Shown here piece after piece: positions 54,422-64,000 of a stretch of 64,000 nt of DNA. Source of the DNA: Sphaerulina vaccinii (Eukaryota > Ascomycota > Dothideomycetes > Mycosphaerellales > Mycosphaerellaceae); contig JAKUDP010000028.1 in NCBI GenBank assembly GCA_022570795.1, positions 1,178,001 to 1,242,000 on the forward strand, written 5' to 3'. Within the stretch, counting starts at the first letter, position 1. Every line of letters begins with the position of its first letter. The translations under genes were made by a program, and so were the position numbers. The notes under the pieces are model-generated. The model did no database searches, had not been told where the DNA came from, and saw only the letters and a program-made list of their open reading frames with translations.

Positions 54422-56152
54422 ATGGAAGAAAGGACATCACTCCCTGGAACGCCTTCCAACCATGGTTCTCGCACGCCGGCGCGATCTGCGCTGGGTGACG
54501 CATTGTCAAAGACGCCCGTGAGACGAGATTCCTTTGACAGGGAGTTCCCACGGGAACACTTCGATAGCACGCCGCGACGGTTCTCAACCGGTGCTGCGCG
54601 AGTGCCTCCACCAGCGCCCCAGGTCTTTGCCGCGCAGAGCGTAGCCGAAGAAATGCTAGACGAGAAGCGCTCGAGAACGCCGGAAGATATCAAGGACGCC
54701 ATGGCGAGGTTCAATATATGCTCAGACACGCCATCTATGGCGCGCTTGGCTGCTTTGACCAGCTCGCCGTGCTTCTTCCATAAGCGCTTCGGAGATGCGG
54801 TGAACATAGAGAAGGTGCTTGAGGAGGTCAGAGGCGATGACGAGCTATCGCATTCCCGTCTTATGCAGACGGCGGCAAGCGTTAGGGAAGTGTCAAGACA
54901 ACTCCAGAGACGGCCTCTGAAACGAGCAGTGCGCAATGTTATGATTGTCACCAAGGCGAGGGACAATACCCTTGTTGCGCTCACGAGAGAGCTTGCGGAG
55001 TTTCTGCTTGCTACTCCGAGGTATGGAAAGGATGTTGGAGTCAACGTTTGGATCGACTCGAAACTCAGGCGCTCAAAGCGATTCGACTTTGACTCTCTAC
55101 TGGCACAAGACGAACGCTTCAAGGACATGGTGCACTTCTGGACACCATCCGTATGCCTGGAGAAGCCGGAGCTCTTTGATCTGGTCCTGACGCTGGGCGG
55201 TGATGGAACTGTGCTATATACCTCCTGGCTGTTCCAGCGCATTGTGCCGCCTGTACTGGCATTCTCGCTAGGCTCTCTAGGCTTTCTCACGAATTTCGAC
55301 TTCAAGAATTACAAGGACCAGTTAAATCGATCAGTCATGGGCCAAGAAGGAATGAGAGTGAACTTGAGAATGCGCTTCACCTGTACAGTATACAGATCCG
55401 CCGCATCATCAGCCTTACAATCTTCAGGCGCATCAACAACAAGCGTATCAACAGCCGCAAGCGCAGATGGTGATAACGCCGAAACTGAAGGCGGACCGCA
55501 ATCAGCTAAAATCGAAGGCGAGACGCACGAAGTACTGAACGAGCTGGTTATTGACCGCGGGCCGAGTTCCTACATCTCCAGCCTAGATTTGTACGCAAAC
55601 GACAGTCTGCTCACTAGGATATCGGCAGATGGCATAATCCTCAGCACACCCACTGGCAGTACAGCATATTCGTTATCCGCTGGAGGAAGCTTAGTCCACC
55701 CAGACATACCTGCCATCTTGCTCACGCCTATCTGTCCTCACACTCTATCCTTTCGACCTATGCTATTAAACGACGACATGGCCCTCAAAGTCGCCATCCC
55801 TTCCACCGGTAGGGGTGGCGCTTTCGTATCCTTTGACGGCAAAGGTCGTGTGGAACTAGGTCGTGGCGATGAAGTCGTTGTTCGAGCGAGCCAGTATCCT
55901 TTCCCTACTGTTATGGGACAGCCTTTGGAATGGTTTGATAGTATTTCGAGGACTTTGAGATGGAATACTAGAGCTGCTGAACAGAAGGGTTGGACTGGAG
56001 AGGATGAAGAGGAGAAGCAAGGTAGTACTGCTGTACGAGAACCTGAGTTTGATATTGATTTTGATGAAGATGATGATGAGACGGTTTCTGCTAAGGATTC
56101 TGGGTATGGGAATTCTGAGGCTGGGAGGAGGACTGAGAAGCGGTGGAGTTGA
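54422..56152 (+). CDS. UTR1: NAD kinase (Utr1/Yef1 type)
   Basis: Cytosolic ATP-NAD kinase that makes NADP+ from NAD+ and so supplies NADPH. Single exon, 576 aa, with an ATG at 54422. The N-terminal ~150 residues are disordered (SP/TP sites). Next comes the fold starting RNVMIVTKARDNTLVALTRE. The catalytic GGDGT lies at 259-263 in LGGDGTVLYTSWLFQ. The conserved NE/D motif is NELVIDRGPSSY (about 373). The NAD-binding loop is STPTGSTAYSLSAGGSLVHP, and PHTLSFRPM follows. The C-terminal tail is acidic (EDEEEKQ, DFDEDDDE), as in Utr1-like proteins. A 345-residue minus-strand frame across the same DNA is only a shadow. Confidence 0.95.
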   Translation: MEERTSLPGTPSNHGSRTPARSALGDALSKTPVRRDSFDREFPREHFDSTPRRFSTGAARVPPPAPQVFAAQSVAEEMLDEKRSRTPEDIKDAMARFNICSDTPSMARLAALTSSPCFFHKRFGDAVNIEKVLEEVRGDDELSHSRLMQTAASVREVSRQLQRRPLKRAVRNVMIVTKARDNTLVALTRELAEFLLATPRYGKDVGVNVWIDSKLRRSKRFDFDSLLAQDERFKDMVHFWTPSVCLEKPELFDLVLTLGGDGTVLYTSWLFQRIVPPVLAFSLGSLGFLTNFDFKNYKDQLNRSVMGQEGMRVNLRMRFTCTVYRSAASSALQSSGASTTSVSTAASADGDNAETEGGPQSAKIEGETHEVLNELVIDRGPSSYISSLDLYANDSLLTRISADGIILSTPTGSTAYSLSAGGSLVHPDIPAILLTPICPHTLSFRPMLLNDDMALKVAIPSTGRGGAFVSFDGKGRVELGRGDEVVVRASQYPFPTVMGQPLEWFDSISRTLRWNTRAAEQKGWTGEDEEEKQGSTAVREPEFDIDFDEDDDETVSAKDSGYGNSEAGRRTEKRWS

Positions 56153-58057
56153 CGAGTCGTGATGAGCTAGATTTACGTACCTACTTGGATAAACGTAGAC
56201 GGCTTGAGGAGTACCTACCAGAGTTGTGATTCTTTGCTTATTAGCTCCACAGTAGAAGGTCAACAATGAAGACGATCTGTAGAGTTGTGAGTCTTCGCCT
56301 AGCGTCACCTTAGAGCGTTGATGAAGATGATGATCTGTAGAGCTGTGGACTCTCAATGTGATATTTTCCTCTAGCTTGGCATTAGAATCATTCCAACACA
56401 ATGCATGTTATGGTTCGTTGGCAATCTGCTCTTGGAACTTGGTTGTAATGGCCGGACGATCTGTGTCTAATGCTGCGGCATTTTGAGAGTGATTCACCTT
56501 CTAGCCTGGCATTAGGAATTGTCGATGCAGTGCTTGACGATACTACTTCCGAGCTTTGCCCTCTCGCCGCGACGAGGGGGCAGCGAGGTGACCCACAAAC
56601 TGCGTACCCAGTCGTGTGGATGAGTCTGGGGAGGTGAAGACGCGGTGTACTGGTGAATAGTGGATCGTTCGTTTCATACCTCCATTCCTATATACTGTCG
56701 TTGGTGGTTGTGGAAGGGGGAAGTTATGCGGCAAATGATCACCTTCTCATCTCTTCTCTTCCTTTCTATGTCATGAAGCCCTCGTCATCACGCCTGCGAA
56801 GAAGTTTTGCATGTGAAGAGTCAGACCTCATAATATGTCGTTGAGTCGATCTAGCGAAAGTGAAAGACCAACATCCCTGCGCAGATCGATTGGACTTTGG
56901 GAAGGCACGACTCGGTCTTGGCTGCCGAAACCAATACGCTTCTTGTTGAGAACGTTCTTCGTACTTTTCGTTCGTCATTCAACTCACGACCAGCGGCATC
57001 TCACACAGGGCTCCACAAAACTTCGCCATCAGTTGCAGAGACGTGTATCTTCGGCTTGCCTCTCACGGCCACCCACCCTCCCGTGCTTAGGATTGGATCT
57101 CTCGCTATCGCCGCCGCGGTCAGCGCTTGGAAATGCCTTTGGGCTCGCATACCCTACGAAGGGATAGCGCAGTGGCCAGCATGTTAACCAAGATCTGACC
57201 TACTTGCATATCTACCGGACGCCTCTACTTCGGCGAGTTGAATAGACATCATTCTCGAACGCCTCAGACCGAGTGAAGCCCTGCGAGTTCTGTTTTTCGG
57301 ACGATTTCTGCTACTGCTGAGATAGCAGTCTCAGCAGGACGCGCACGACGCCCATGGAACAACAAAGCAGAAATGATACCCACGTGCGAACTACCTGTGG
57401 GTCACTGATAAGTGGAACAGCTCGATGTGTAAAAGATGGGTCTTACGGTGGTCGCGCGCTAGGGGCGAGCTGGTCCGTTGTTATCCACCCAAGACACATC
57501 GCCATGGTTGTAACACATGCTATTCTCTTCCTTTTGACTTGACTCTTTGGCTAACCTTATCTTACCTCCTTGCGACATTCAACGTTCCGCACACGCGTGG
57601 CCTCACTCGTTTCTTACACCATCGGTGTGAGCTGTGGTGTGCGAGCAAAACTCTGTATAGACGCACTCTGCTGTCCGCTCACAATACTCCGGCCAGGAAC
57701 AGCAAAAACAGCTTCCAAGAGCTTGTTTATCGCTCACAGGACCCTTGCCACTACTCACTACCTTTACCTGGCTCGAACTTCTGCACCCTCTATCTCATCA
57801 CTGAAACGAGACTACCAATTGGAGCCTCAACTATATGCCAGATAGCTTGTTTGGCTCACAGGCCGTTGACGACAGTCTGAAATAGCAGACCCTATACAGG
57901 ACGACCAGCATTCCTTTGTCCGCAACAGGACAACCCGCCTATAATTCCATCGATTTGGTTCGACCAAACTGACGGATCCGGTCCCGATCGCCCTGGAAGT
58001 TCGTTGTTTCGATAACCCTTTTAGCGCCAGCATACCAGGTCCATCGATCTCATTAGT
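56153..58057. other. 1.9-kb spacer with local repeats
   Basis: 3' region of NAD kinase and upstream region of the PRM10-like gene. Apart from the repeats at 56215-56520, no structure is recognised; frames such as 57425-57880 (plus) do not look like a protein. Confidence 0.45.
56215..56520. repeat. Diverged short local repeats in the NAD kinase 3' region
   Basis: AGAG(T/C)TGTG(A/G)-TCT occurs near 56217, 56281 and 56339, twice preceded by GATCTGT. CTAGC-TGGCATTAG(A/G)AA occurs near 56371 and 56501. They look like remnants of a locally duplicated segment. Confidence 0.5.
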
Positions 58058-61027
58058 ATGAGTACTCCAGTCGAGGAATACCCCGATCCATTTGGGGATT
58101 CCCATGCAGTATTGTCGACATACACCGCCACCTCCAGTGGCGTCATGACTTCGATCGATGGTGGCTCACCAACGGATCGTCCTATCCCAGCAAAGGGCAA
58201 GAAGAAAGTGGGATTCTCGAGCAGTGCTGATGTTGCTGGTGATCGTGCACAACGTACCAGCTGGATCGAGACGTCTCCTAGTGGTGCCACATCACCATTG
58301 AGCATCAGTCCTCACCCTGCCGAATCTCCTGAAGCCAGTGGGCCGAACACTCCATCACATCCGCACAGGAGGGGCAGTAGTGGCGATCTATTGCTCCAGG
58401 ATATCAGCAAGTCACATCTTCCAGAATTGTCACAACAGCAAACGGACCAGATCCGAGGCTCCCTCGTAAACCTGGGAATACCTGGACGACCTCGACCTGC
58501 GCTTCGACGGCCACGAAGCCCACCCAAAGTAGAGGACCCTACTGAGCATATCGAGGGACCAGAAGATGCTGGTGATAAGTTGAAGAGGCAACGGGCCACT
58601 CAAAGGGCTTATGAAGAAGGCAGACGCGTGGAGCGCATGTTGTCTGAGCCTAATTCTCGCAATGCGTCACCAGAGCGAAACAGGAGAAGCTATATGACAG
58701 ATGACATACCCTTGCGAGACTTCAACAAATTCGATGAGGATGACCAGACTGACGTGGATGAAGAAACTAGCCTGGCTAATCTGGAAAAACAAAAGAGAGC
58801 TACCGCCGATGTGGAAGCCATTAAGCTTGTGAGAAAACACACTATAGTTGCGCGTGGACCGTTTCAAGATGACCAATTCAGGGTCGACCCTGGCTCTGCT
58901 GCTGTTTCCGGTACTGTCTCTGGAGCTGCGACGCCGGGCAATGTCACGCCTACTGAGGAACGAAACTTTATGGAAGACTATCAGCCTCGACCTCAACATT
59001 ATAGAGGTGGCATTCTAGGCAACCTACTGAAGCTGTATGGCGACTCTTCGCAACATGAAAGCCGCCAGGATGCGCGATCTCTACTGCCCAAAGGCTTACC
59101 AGAAGCACATGTTCGAAGCATGAGTGGTGGCGAGTACAGTCGTAACACGAGCGCGATGTCGACGCCACAACACTCACCACCCGACTCTGGTGCGAGTACC
59201 CCAAGGCGAGGCCTGCACCCTTGGTATATGGGTGGCAGATCAAAAGACAGGCAGTCCACCTCATCACTATCGGCACTAGTCGGGTCATCGGCCGGCGTCA
59301 GTACACCATATGGGTTTGGAGATCAGCTCAACCAGAGGTTGAAGGATGTACAAGTACGCGACAATCAAGCGAGGAAGGAACAAGCTAAAGCAAAACGTCC
59401 TGGCCTCGGCGGCCATAAGCATTCATGGAATCGCTTGGCCAAGCAGAAACAAGCAGAGCAATTCATTATCACCAACCACATTGCTGAGACGATCGCACGG
59501 CAGAAGTACCTCATCATACTATGCCGAGCACTTATGGAGTACGGCGCCCCAACTCACCGACTTGAAGAGTACATGAGAATGAGTGCACGAGTACTCGAGA
59601 CAGATGCTCAGTTTCTCTACATCCCAGGAAGCATGATTATGTCCTTCGAGGATCGAGACACCCACACAAGCGAGGTCAAGCTAGTCAAGGTAGCCCAAGG
59701 ACTGGATCTCGGAAAACTTCGCGACGTCCATGAAGTGTACAAAGACGTGGTACACGATAACAAAGGCGTGGAAGAGGCCACCACCAGAATCAAGGAGATC
59801 ATGAACAAGGGAAACAAGTTCAATCGCCCCTTCCGCATTATCGTCTATGGCCTTGCAGCTGTGTGCGTGGGCCCCTTCGCCTTCCAAGCCAGATTGATCG
59901 ACCTGCCTATTGCTTTCATCCTAGGAAGCATTCTCGGAATCCTCCAACTCTACGTCGCACCTTCATCAGACTTATACGCCAACGTCTTCGAGATCGCCGC
60001 AGCAGTCATAACATCTTTCCTCGCTCGAGCTTTCGGGAGCATCAGAGGCGGTGACCTCTTCTGCTTCTCAGCACTCGCACAGTCCTCTATTGCGCTTATT
60101 CTACCCGGCTATACAGTCCTCTGCGCCTCCCTCGAACTCCAATCGCGATCAATAGTAGCTGGCTCTGTACGAATGGTCTACGCAATCATCTACTCCCTCT
60201 TCCTCGGCTATGGCATCACAGTCGGCACAGCAATCTACGGCATGATAGACCGCAACGCAACCTCAGAAACACAATGCAGAAACACCATCCCAGAATACTG
60301 GTTCTTCTTCTTCGTACCCGGTTTCGCCATGTGTCTCATAATCATAAACCAAGCGAAATGGAAACAAGCTCCCATGATGATGATCATAGCCTTCACAGGC
60401 TACATCGTCAATTTCTTCTCCGCAAAGCGCTTCCAAGGAAACACTCAAGTCTCCAATACCTTAGGAGCACTAGCCATAGGCGTCATGGCAAACTTATACT
60501 CTCGCATTGGAGGCAGAGTTGAAAATTTTTCACTAGATTTCTGGGAAACTCGCTTGCGTCCCCGCTGGAAGAGTTTCCGGAAACGAATCTTTCACGCAGA
60601 CATTGGACATCGTCGCTATTCAACCAAGAGTATGGAAGAAGGAGGTACCTCCTCTTCCGCCTCTAGCACATATTCCGATTTCCAACCCGCCGCTCGTCGC
60701 GTAGGCTACTCACTCGCCGCAGCAGCAATGTTGCCTGCTATTTTCGTACAAGTACCTTCTGGTATCGCTGTGCAAGGGAGTCTTGTAGCTGGACTTGCGT
60801 CAGCGAATCAAATTACCGGAAACGCCACGAATGGAACTCAAGTTGCGAATTCTTCTGCTATAAGTACGGCAGCGAGTTCTGCTGCGGATCTGGGGCTGAA
60901 TAGTATTGCTTTCACTGTTGGGTATAGTGTTATTCAGGTTGCGATTGGCATTACAGTGGGACTTTTCTTGAGTGCTATTGTGGTTTATCCGTTTGGGAAG
61001 AGGAGGAGTGGACTTTTCAGCTTCTAG
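58058..61027 (+). CDS. PRM10/ThrE-like polytopic membrane protein (DUF1212)
   Basis: Single exon, 989 aa, with an ATG at 58058. The first ~460 residues are disordered and Ser/Pro/charge-rich. From about 470 (FIITNHIAETIARQKYLIIL, then RALMEYGAPTHRLEEYM) it matches the ThrE/PRM10 family, whose conserved soluble part carries GSMIMSFEDRDTHTSEVKLV. Then come about ten transmembrane segments from 591 (FRIIVYGLAAVCVGPFAF) to 980, with GSIRGGDLFCFSALAQSSIALILPGY and NFFSAKRFQGNTQVSNTLGA. Bacterial ThrE exports threonine and serine; yeast Prm10 is pheromone-regulated with unknown function, so substrate here is open. The nearby Ste2 gene (20 kb away) proves no link. Confidence 0.9.
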   Translation: MSTPVEEYPDPFGDSHAVLSTYTATSSGVMTSIDGGSPTDRPIPAKGKKKVGFSSSADVAGDRAQRTSWIETSPSGATSPLSISPHPAESPEASGPNTPSHPHRRGSSGDLLLQDISKSHLPELSQQQTDQIRGSLVNLGIPGRPRPALRRPRSPPKVEDPTEHIEGPEDAGDKLKRQRATQRAYEEGRRVERMLSEPNSRNASPERNRRSYMTDDIPLRDFNKFDEDDQTDVDEETSLANLEKQKRATADVEAIKLVRKHTIVARGPFQDDQFRVDPGSAAVSGTVSGAATPGNVTPTEERNFMEDYQPRPQHYRGGILGNLLKLYGDSSQHESRQDARSLLPKGLPEAHVRSMSGGEYSRNTSAMSTPQHSPPDSGASTPRRGLHPWYMGGRSKDRQSTSSLSALVGSSAGVSTPYGFGDQLNQRLKDVQVRDNQARKEQAKAKRPGLGGHKHSWNRLAKQKQAEQFIITNHIAETIARQKYLIILCRALMEYGAPTHRLEEYMRMSARVLETDAQFLYIPGSMIMSFEDRDTHTSEVKLVKVAQGLDLGKLRDVHEVYKDVVHDNKGVEEATTRIKEIMNKGNKFNRPFRIIVYGLAAVCVGPFAFQARLIDLPIAFILGSILGILQLYVAPSSDLYANVFEIAAAVITSFLARAFGSIRGGDLFCFSALAQSSIALILPGYTVLCASLELQSRSIVAGSVRMVYAIIYSLFLGYGITVGTAIYGMIDRNATSETQCRNTIPEYWFFFFVPGFAMCLIIINQAKWKQAPMMMIIAFTGYIVNFFSAKRFQGNTQVSNTLGALAIGVMANLYSRIGGRVENFSLDFWETRLRPRWKSFRKRIFHADIGHRRYSTKSMEEGGTSSSASSTYSDFQPAARRVGYSLAAAAMLPAIFVQVPSGIAVQGSLVAGLASANQITGNATNGTQVANSSAISTAASSAADLGLNSIAFTVGYSVIQVAIGITVGLFLSAIVVYPFGKRRSGLFSF

Positions 61028-61494
61028 ATTGCGTTTGTGAAGCATTGGAGTTAGGTGTGTGGAGGAGGATCAACAGCACTGGAAAGGATGAATGATAGAA
61101 CTATAGATGTAGAACGAGATACCCGCATAGATCGATCGTTATTACTTGTAGAATTAGCATAGCTTAGCATAGCATAATGTGTAGGATATGGAAGAAGCGT
61201 AGTGAAGAAGCAACCTCAATGCTGTTAGGCTTACAACTTCTCAACTACACAGTATCTTCAGCTAAGTGAAGCTGTTCGACATTCATCTCTGTTGCCTACT
61301 AGGCAAAGTTGTATCCCAATTTTGCGTCAACCGCCTACTGACCTGACCAAGGTCTATCGTCCAGCTATGAAGCTCAAACCTGCTAACTCCATCCTAATGC
61401 GAATGTCGGACTCTGGACACCAGCTGCATCTTTTCCGCTTGCCAGGGAGCCGCAATATCTAAGAAGCCCGCTAGAATTCCACTCCACAAGTTCT
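61028..61494. other. Convergent spacer, no gene seen
   Basis: Between the stops of the PRM10-like and F-box-like genes. It contains a small AGCATAGCTTAGCATAGCATA-type run near 61155-61176. No gene. Confidence 0.45.
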
Positions 61495-62355
61495 TCAGAG
61501 CGCATTTCCATGTCCTGGGCTCTCCCCATCTTCCGGCGGCTTGGAATCCTTCACCACCCCAGACAAGTCACAATGCTGGCATAACCGATAGATATAGCGG
61601 TGTCGGCACTTGCGCACGTCGTTACCATCTTCCAATAGATCCACAAGCTCGACGTACTCTTTCTTCCATGTCTGCAGCGCTGAACCAAGGATTTTGCACA
61701 TCTCGGCTTTACCGACTTCATGTGTTACGTTCGAAATGTAACTCTGTCTCTTCGAATACCAGCCCTTCAGCCAATCGAAGTCGCCAAGTCGTTCGCTCAT
61801 CCAGATATATTCGATCTCAAGATTGGAAGCTCGTTTGTTAGGTACGTTGAAGCGATTCAACCAGCGGAGGTGTTTCTTTCTATCCTCGTCAATCGCCACC
61901 GAACATTCGGTAACGACTAGCTCGATCTGGAGTCTTGGTCTTCTCTTCAGTTGTCTGGAAGTGGTGTTGTTCTTGTTCTTCGGCTTCCACATCTCAATGT
62001 CTCCTTCGGGCAATCTGTTCAAGGAAGTGATGACTCTCGCAAAATGGAAGTCTTTTACCCGGACTTTGAAGGAGTACATAGCAAGGCTTAACAGATCTGT
62101 ATGGATCTGCTTGCTGACCAGGCTCAAGTTCGTTGGCATCGCGATACGCAGATCTTTCGTAAGGAGCCCGCCGCTTTCTGCGAGGGTGAGAGAATAGATC
62201 TCAATCTGGAGTTCGCTAGGTAAGTCAAGAAAGGACACAGCTTCGGGACGTTGTCGAATCGAGGGAGCGAATGGTCCGGCTTGTTCGACGCCAGCCTTCT
62301 TCGACGGAGCTGGCACGGTGGTCTTGAGTTCGTTCTTCCTGCGTTTGCGTGCCAT
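61495..62355 (-). CDS. F-box-like protein
   Basis: Single exon, 286 aa, with the first in-frame ATG at 62355 (MARKRRKNELKTTVP). A short, diverged F-box at 41-58 (SFLDLPSELQIEIYSLTL) is followed by NLSLVSKQIHTDLLSLAMYS, the usual second helix pair of fungal F-box-like families that are often expanded in dothideomycetes. The rest shows no leucine-rich or WD repeats; the N-terminus is basic and the C-terminus acidic with a few His/Cys (KCRHRYIYRLCQHCD). If it is a true F-box, it would join SCF ubiquitin ligases as substrate adaptor; the target is unknown. Confidence 0.8.
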   Translation of the reverse strand: MARKRRKNELKTTVPAPSKKAGVEQAGPFAPSIRQRPEAVSFLDLPSELQIEIYSLTLAESGGLLTKDLRIAMPTNLSLVSKQIHTDLLSLAMYSFKVRVKDFHFARVITSLNRLPEGDIEMWKPKNKNNTTSRQLKRRPRLQIELVVTECSVAIDEDRKKHLRWLNRFNVPNKRASNLEIEYIWMSERLGDFDWLKGWYSKRQSYISNVTHEVGKAEMCKILGSALQTWKKEYVELVDLLEDGNDVRKCRHRYIYRLCQHCDLSGVVKDSKPPEDGESPGHGNAL

Positions 62356-64000
62356 GGTGAATGCGAAGTTGTTCTTGTGGGGTGCAAGAGACAGGAAAGC
62401 TGATGGACTGTTGACTTGAGATATTGCCCAGGCATAGGCAGCCACGGAGAACTTCACTGTCCTGTGACTTCACGAGAGGCGTGTCGTTTGTTCTGGCGTT
62501 TACTTGCCTGAGGCTTCTCGAACCTGTTGACGCTTGCCACGGCCACAGGATGTGGATCGCATTCGTCGTCTTGCAAGATCGTGGATCACGCCTAATGTAG
62601 TCCCCGTCCTCGTCGCTCATCTGCCCATCTCAAAGCGGTAGGGAGGCGTCTTCTCCGGTTCTTGCGAGGCTCGATGAGGTTGAAGATTGCCGCTGCACAC
62701 GATCTATGTGCTTAGTGTTTCCGGGAGAGCGAACTGCTGTACTTCGATATCGACATCTTAGCGGGAACCTCTCTGTTTCTGACACTATTCCGTTCACTCT
62801 TGGAGATTCGCTGTCTCCTTATCAGCCCGGCAAAAGCACCTTGGATTTGTTCGCAGTGTGGTATTGAGGTTGAAGTATTCAAGGGGCAGGTGTTGTTAGA
62901 TCGGAAGGCAGGCAAGATAGAAGAAGGCTCGGTGCTTGTAGAGCCAGCTTGCCTGCACCTACTCATTATGATATGTGACTGCCATGTTGTAAGGGCAAGA
63001 ACAAGGGGTCTCGGAAGGAGCGCCTGAAACGGAGGCAGGAGATTCGCCTTCAATCATATGTGAGGATGGCCAGCGACGCCCACTTCTAATAGGCCTTGTG
63101 GTGAAATGCCTGTTCGGAATCAGGTCCGGTGTTGCGCGGAGCTGTATTGACGCCGGATTGTGCTTGTTATAAGTATCTTGATCTTTTCGTTCCGTACGCA
63201 TTGTGCGTGAGTGAGTGGCTTGCCTGGATGTTGATGATACAGATCGAGAGTCAGTTCGAGATTAGAACATCATCATTAAGCACGATACCCGATATATGGC
63301 TGCCTGTCGCAACGGCACCTCGTCGCCATCAGAATTGCATCTCTTCAACATCAGCACTGCTGCCACCGCACTTGTATACTGCCTCCTCGGACTCAGGTTA
63401 AGTCGTTGTTAGTTCTGATTTTGACTTGCGCCCACTGAAGAGTAACGTGCTCACTCCATATCGTGGAGGTCTGTGTAGCCGAACCCGCCTCGTCAGCATC
63501 CGAACATGTGATTCAGCGACAAGGATGGCTCCGAGGAGTGCCACGCATGTTCCAAGCCTGCCTTCTCGTCAGCAAGCACGGCAAGGTCTCAGCCTTCGCA
63601 TCGCTACCATCTCTTTATCCACTTCAATCAATAGCAGCAGGGAAACAGTTCCGAGAAGTGCATGACAATCGAAGTCATAGCCACATCATGGCTTTGATGA
63701 ACGCGCAACAAAGACCAAGCGCCACATGCCATGACGCCTCACCGTAGGGATGTGAATGGAAACGTGAGAAACGATTGGATATGCCCAGGTGCTTGGTCCA
63801 CTTCTTCGGTTCAGCAAGTACCTTGCCAATTTCCAAAGTATGACGGAAGGTGGCTGGTGCTGTGCTTTCCGTCCGTCTGAGCTCATGCGGTGATGCAATC
63901 GTCGGTCTGCTGCTGCTCTATATTTGTGTTCACGCCCATTCTCTCTCTTGTTCTCGTCACAACACCGCAAACGAACAGATAACCATCACGAACAGCAGTC
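62356..64000. other. Right edge, no gene seen
   Basis: No convincing coding region on either strand; frames at 62712-63053, 63129-63401 and 63463-63747 do not look like proteins. A gene with its start or end beyond 64000 could lie across the edge. Confidence 0.45.

Noticed and set aside
54268..55305. 345-residue minus-strand open frame across NAD kinase
   Set aside because: It mirrors a strongly conserved plus-strand gene, is Ser/Arg-rich and has no domain; a shadow frame.

Overview
The window looks like nuclear DNA from a filamentous ascomycete. Most multi-exon genes carry short introns of about 43-70 nt with GT...AG ends and CTAAC/CTRAY-like branch sites. The proteins are typical of Pezizomycotina: a Pth11-like receptor with an extracellular Cys-rich domain, an Ste2 pheromone receptor, a Pom1-type DYRK kinase, a PRM10/ThrE-like membrane protein and a CsbD-like stress protein. 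A dothideomycete (Mycosphaerellales-like) is my best guess from protein style; no marker gene proves it. I saw no rRNA, tRNA, CRISPR array, intact transposon or recognisable biosynthetic gene cluster.

Left part (1-16 kb): a Pth11-like receptor (479-1910, +), a four-copy diverged tandem repeat (about 2020-2935), and a secreted single-pass membrane protein (3333-4298, -). After a gene-poor 2.4 kb come BUD32 of the KEOPS complex (6677-7495, -), a basic proline/serine-rich fungal protein (7845-9014, -), a small orphan (10568-11083, -), a probably eroded gene (11444-12460, -), a low-complexity protein ending in a Snu66/SART1-like tail (12637-13926, -) and a YGR210C-type GTPase (14376-15745, -).

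Middle (16-43 kb): a large Pom1-like kinase (16658-21752, +), an NCS1 nucleobase permease (22977-24712, +) and a CYP504-like P450 (24973-26808, +) in tandem. These are followed by an unidentified basic protein (26958-29015, -), a CECR5-like HAD hydrolase (31027-32385, +), a beta-helix carbohydrate-active gene broken by two stop codons and a frameshift (33841-35816, -), FAM32A (36626-37085, +), STE2 (37542-38750, -), a BRCT protein resembling Mdb1/MDC1 (39657-41798, +) and a short-chain dehydrogenase (42549-43347, -).

Right part (43-64 kb): a 5-kb stretch without recognisable genes, then phosphoinositide phospholipase C (48386-51853, +), a CsbD-like protein (52917-53453, +), NAD kinase (54422-56152, +), a PRM10/ThrE-like protein (58058-61027, +) and an F-box-like protein (61495-62355, -).

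Most genes are housekeeping or signalling genes, and neighbours mostly have unrelated jobs. Signalling is well represented (Ste2, Pth11-like receptor, PLC, Pom1), but nothing shows these are co-regulated. I did not find a convincing new multi-gene system. The best leads are the broken beta-helix gene, the tandem repeat, the Snu66-like tail on an unrelated protein, and the possible MDC1-type repair protein. All spliced models and start codons are read by eye.
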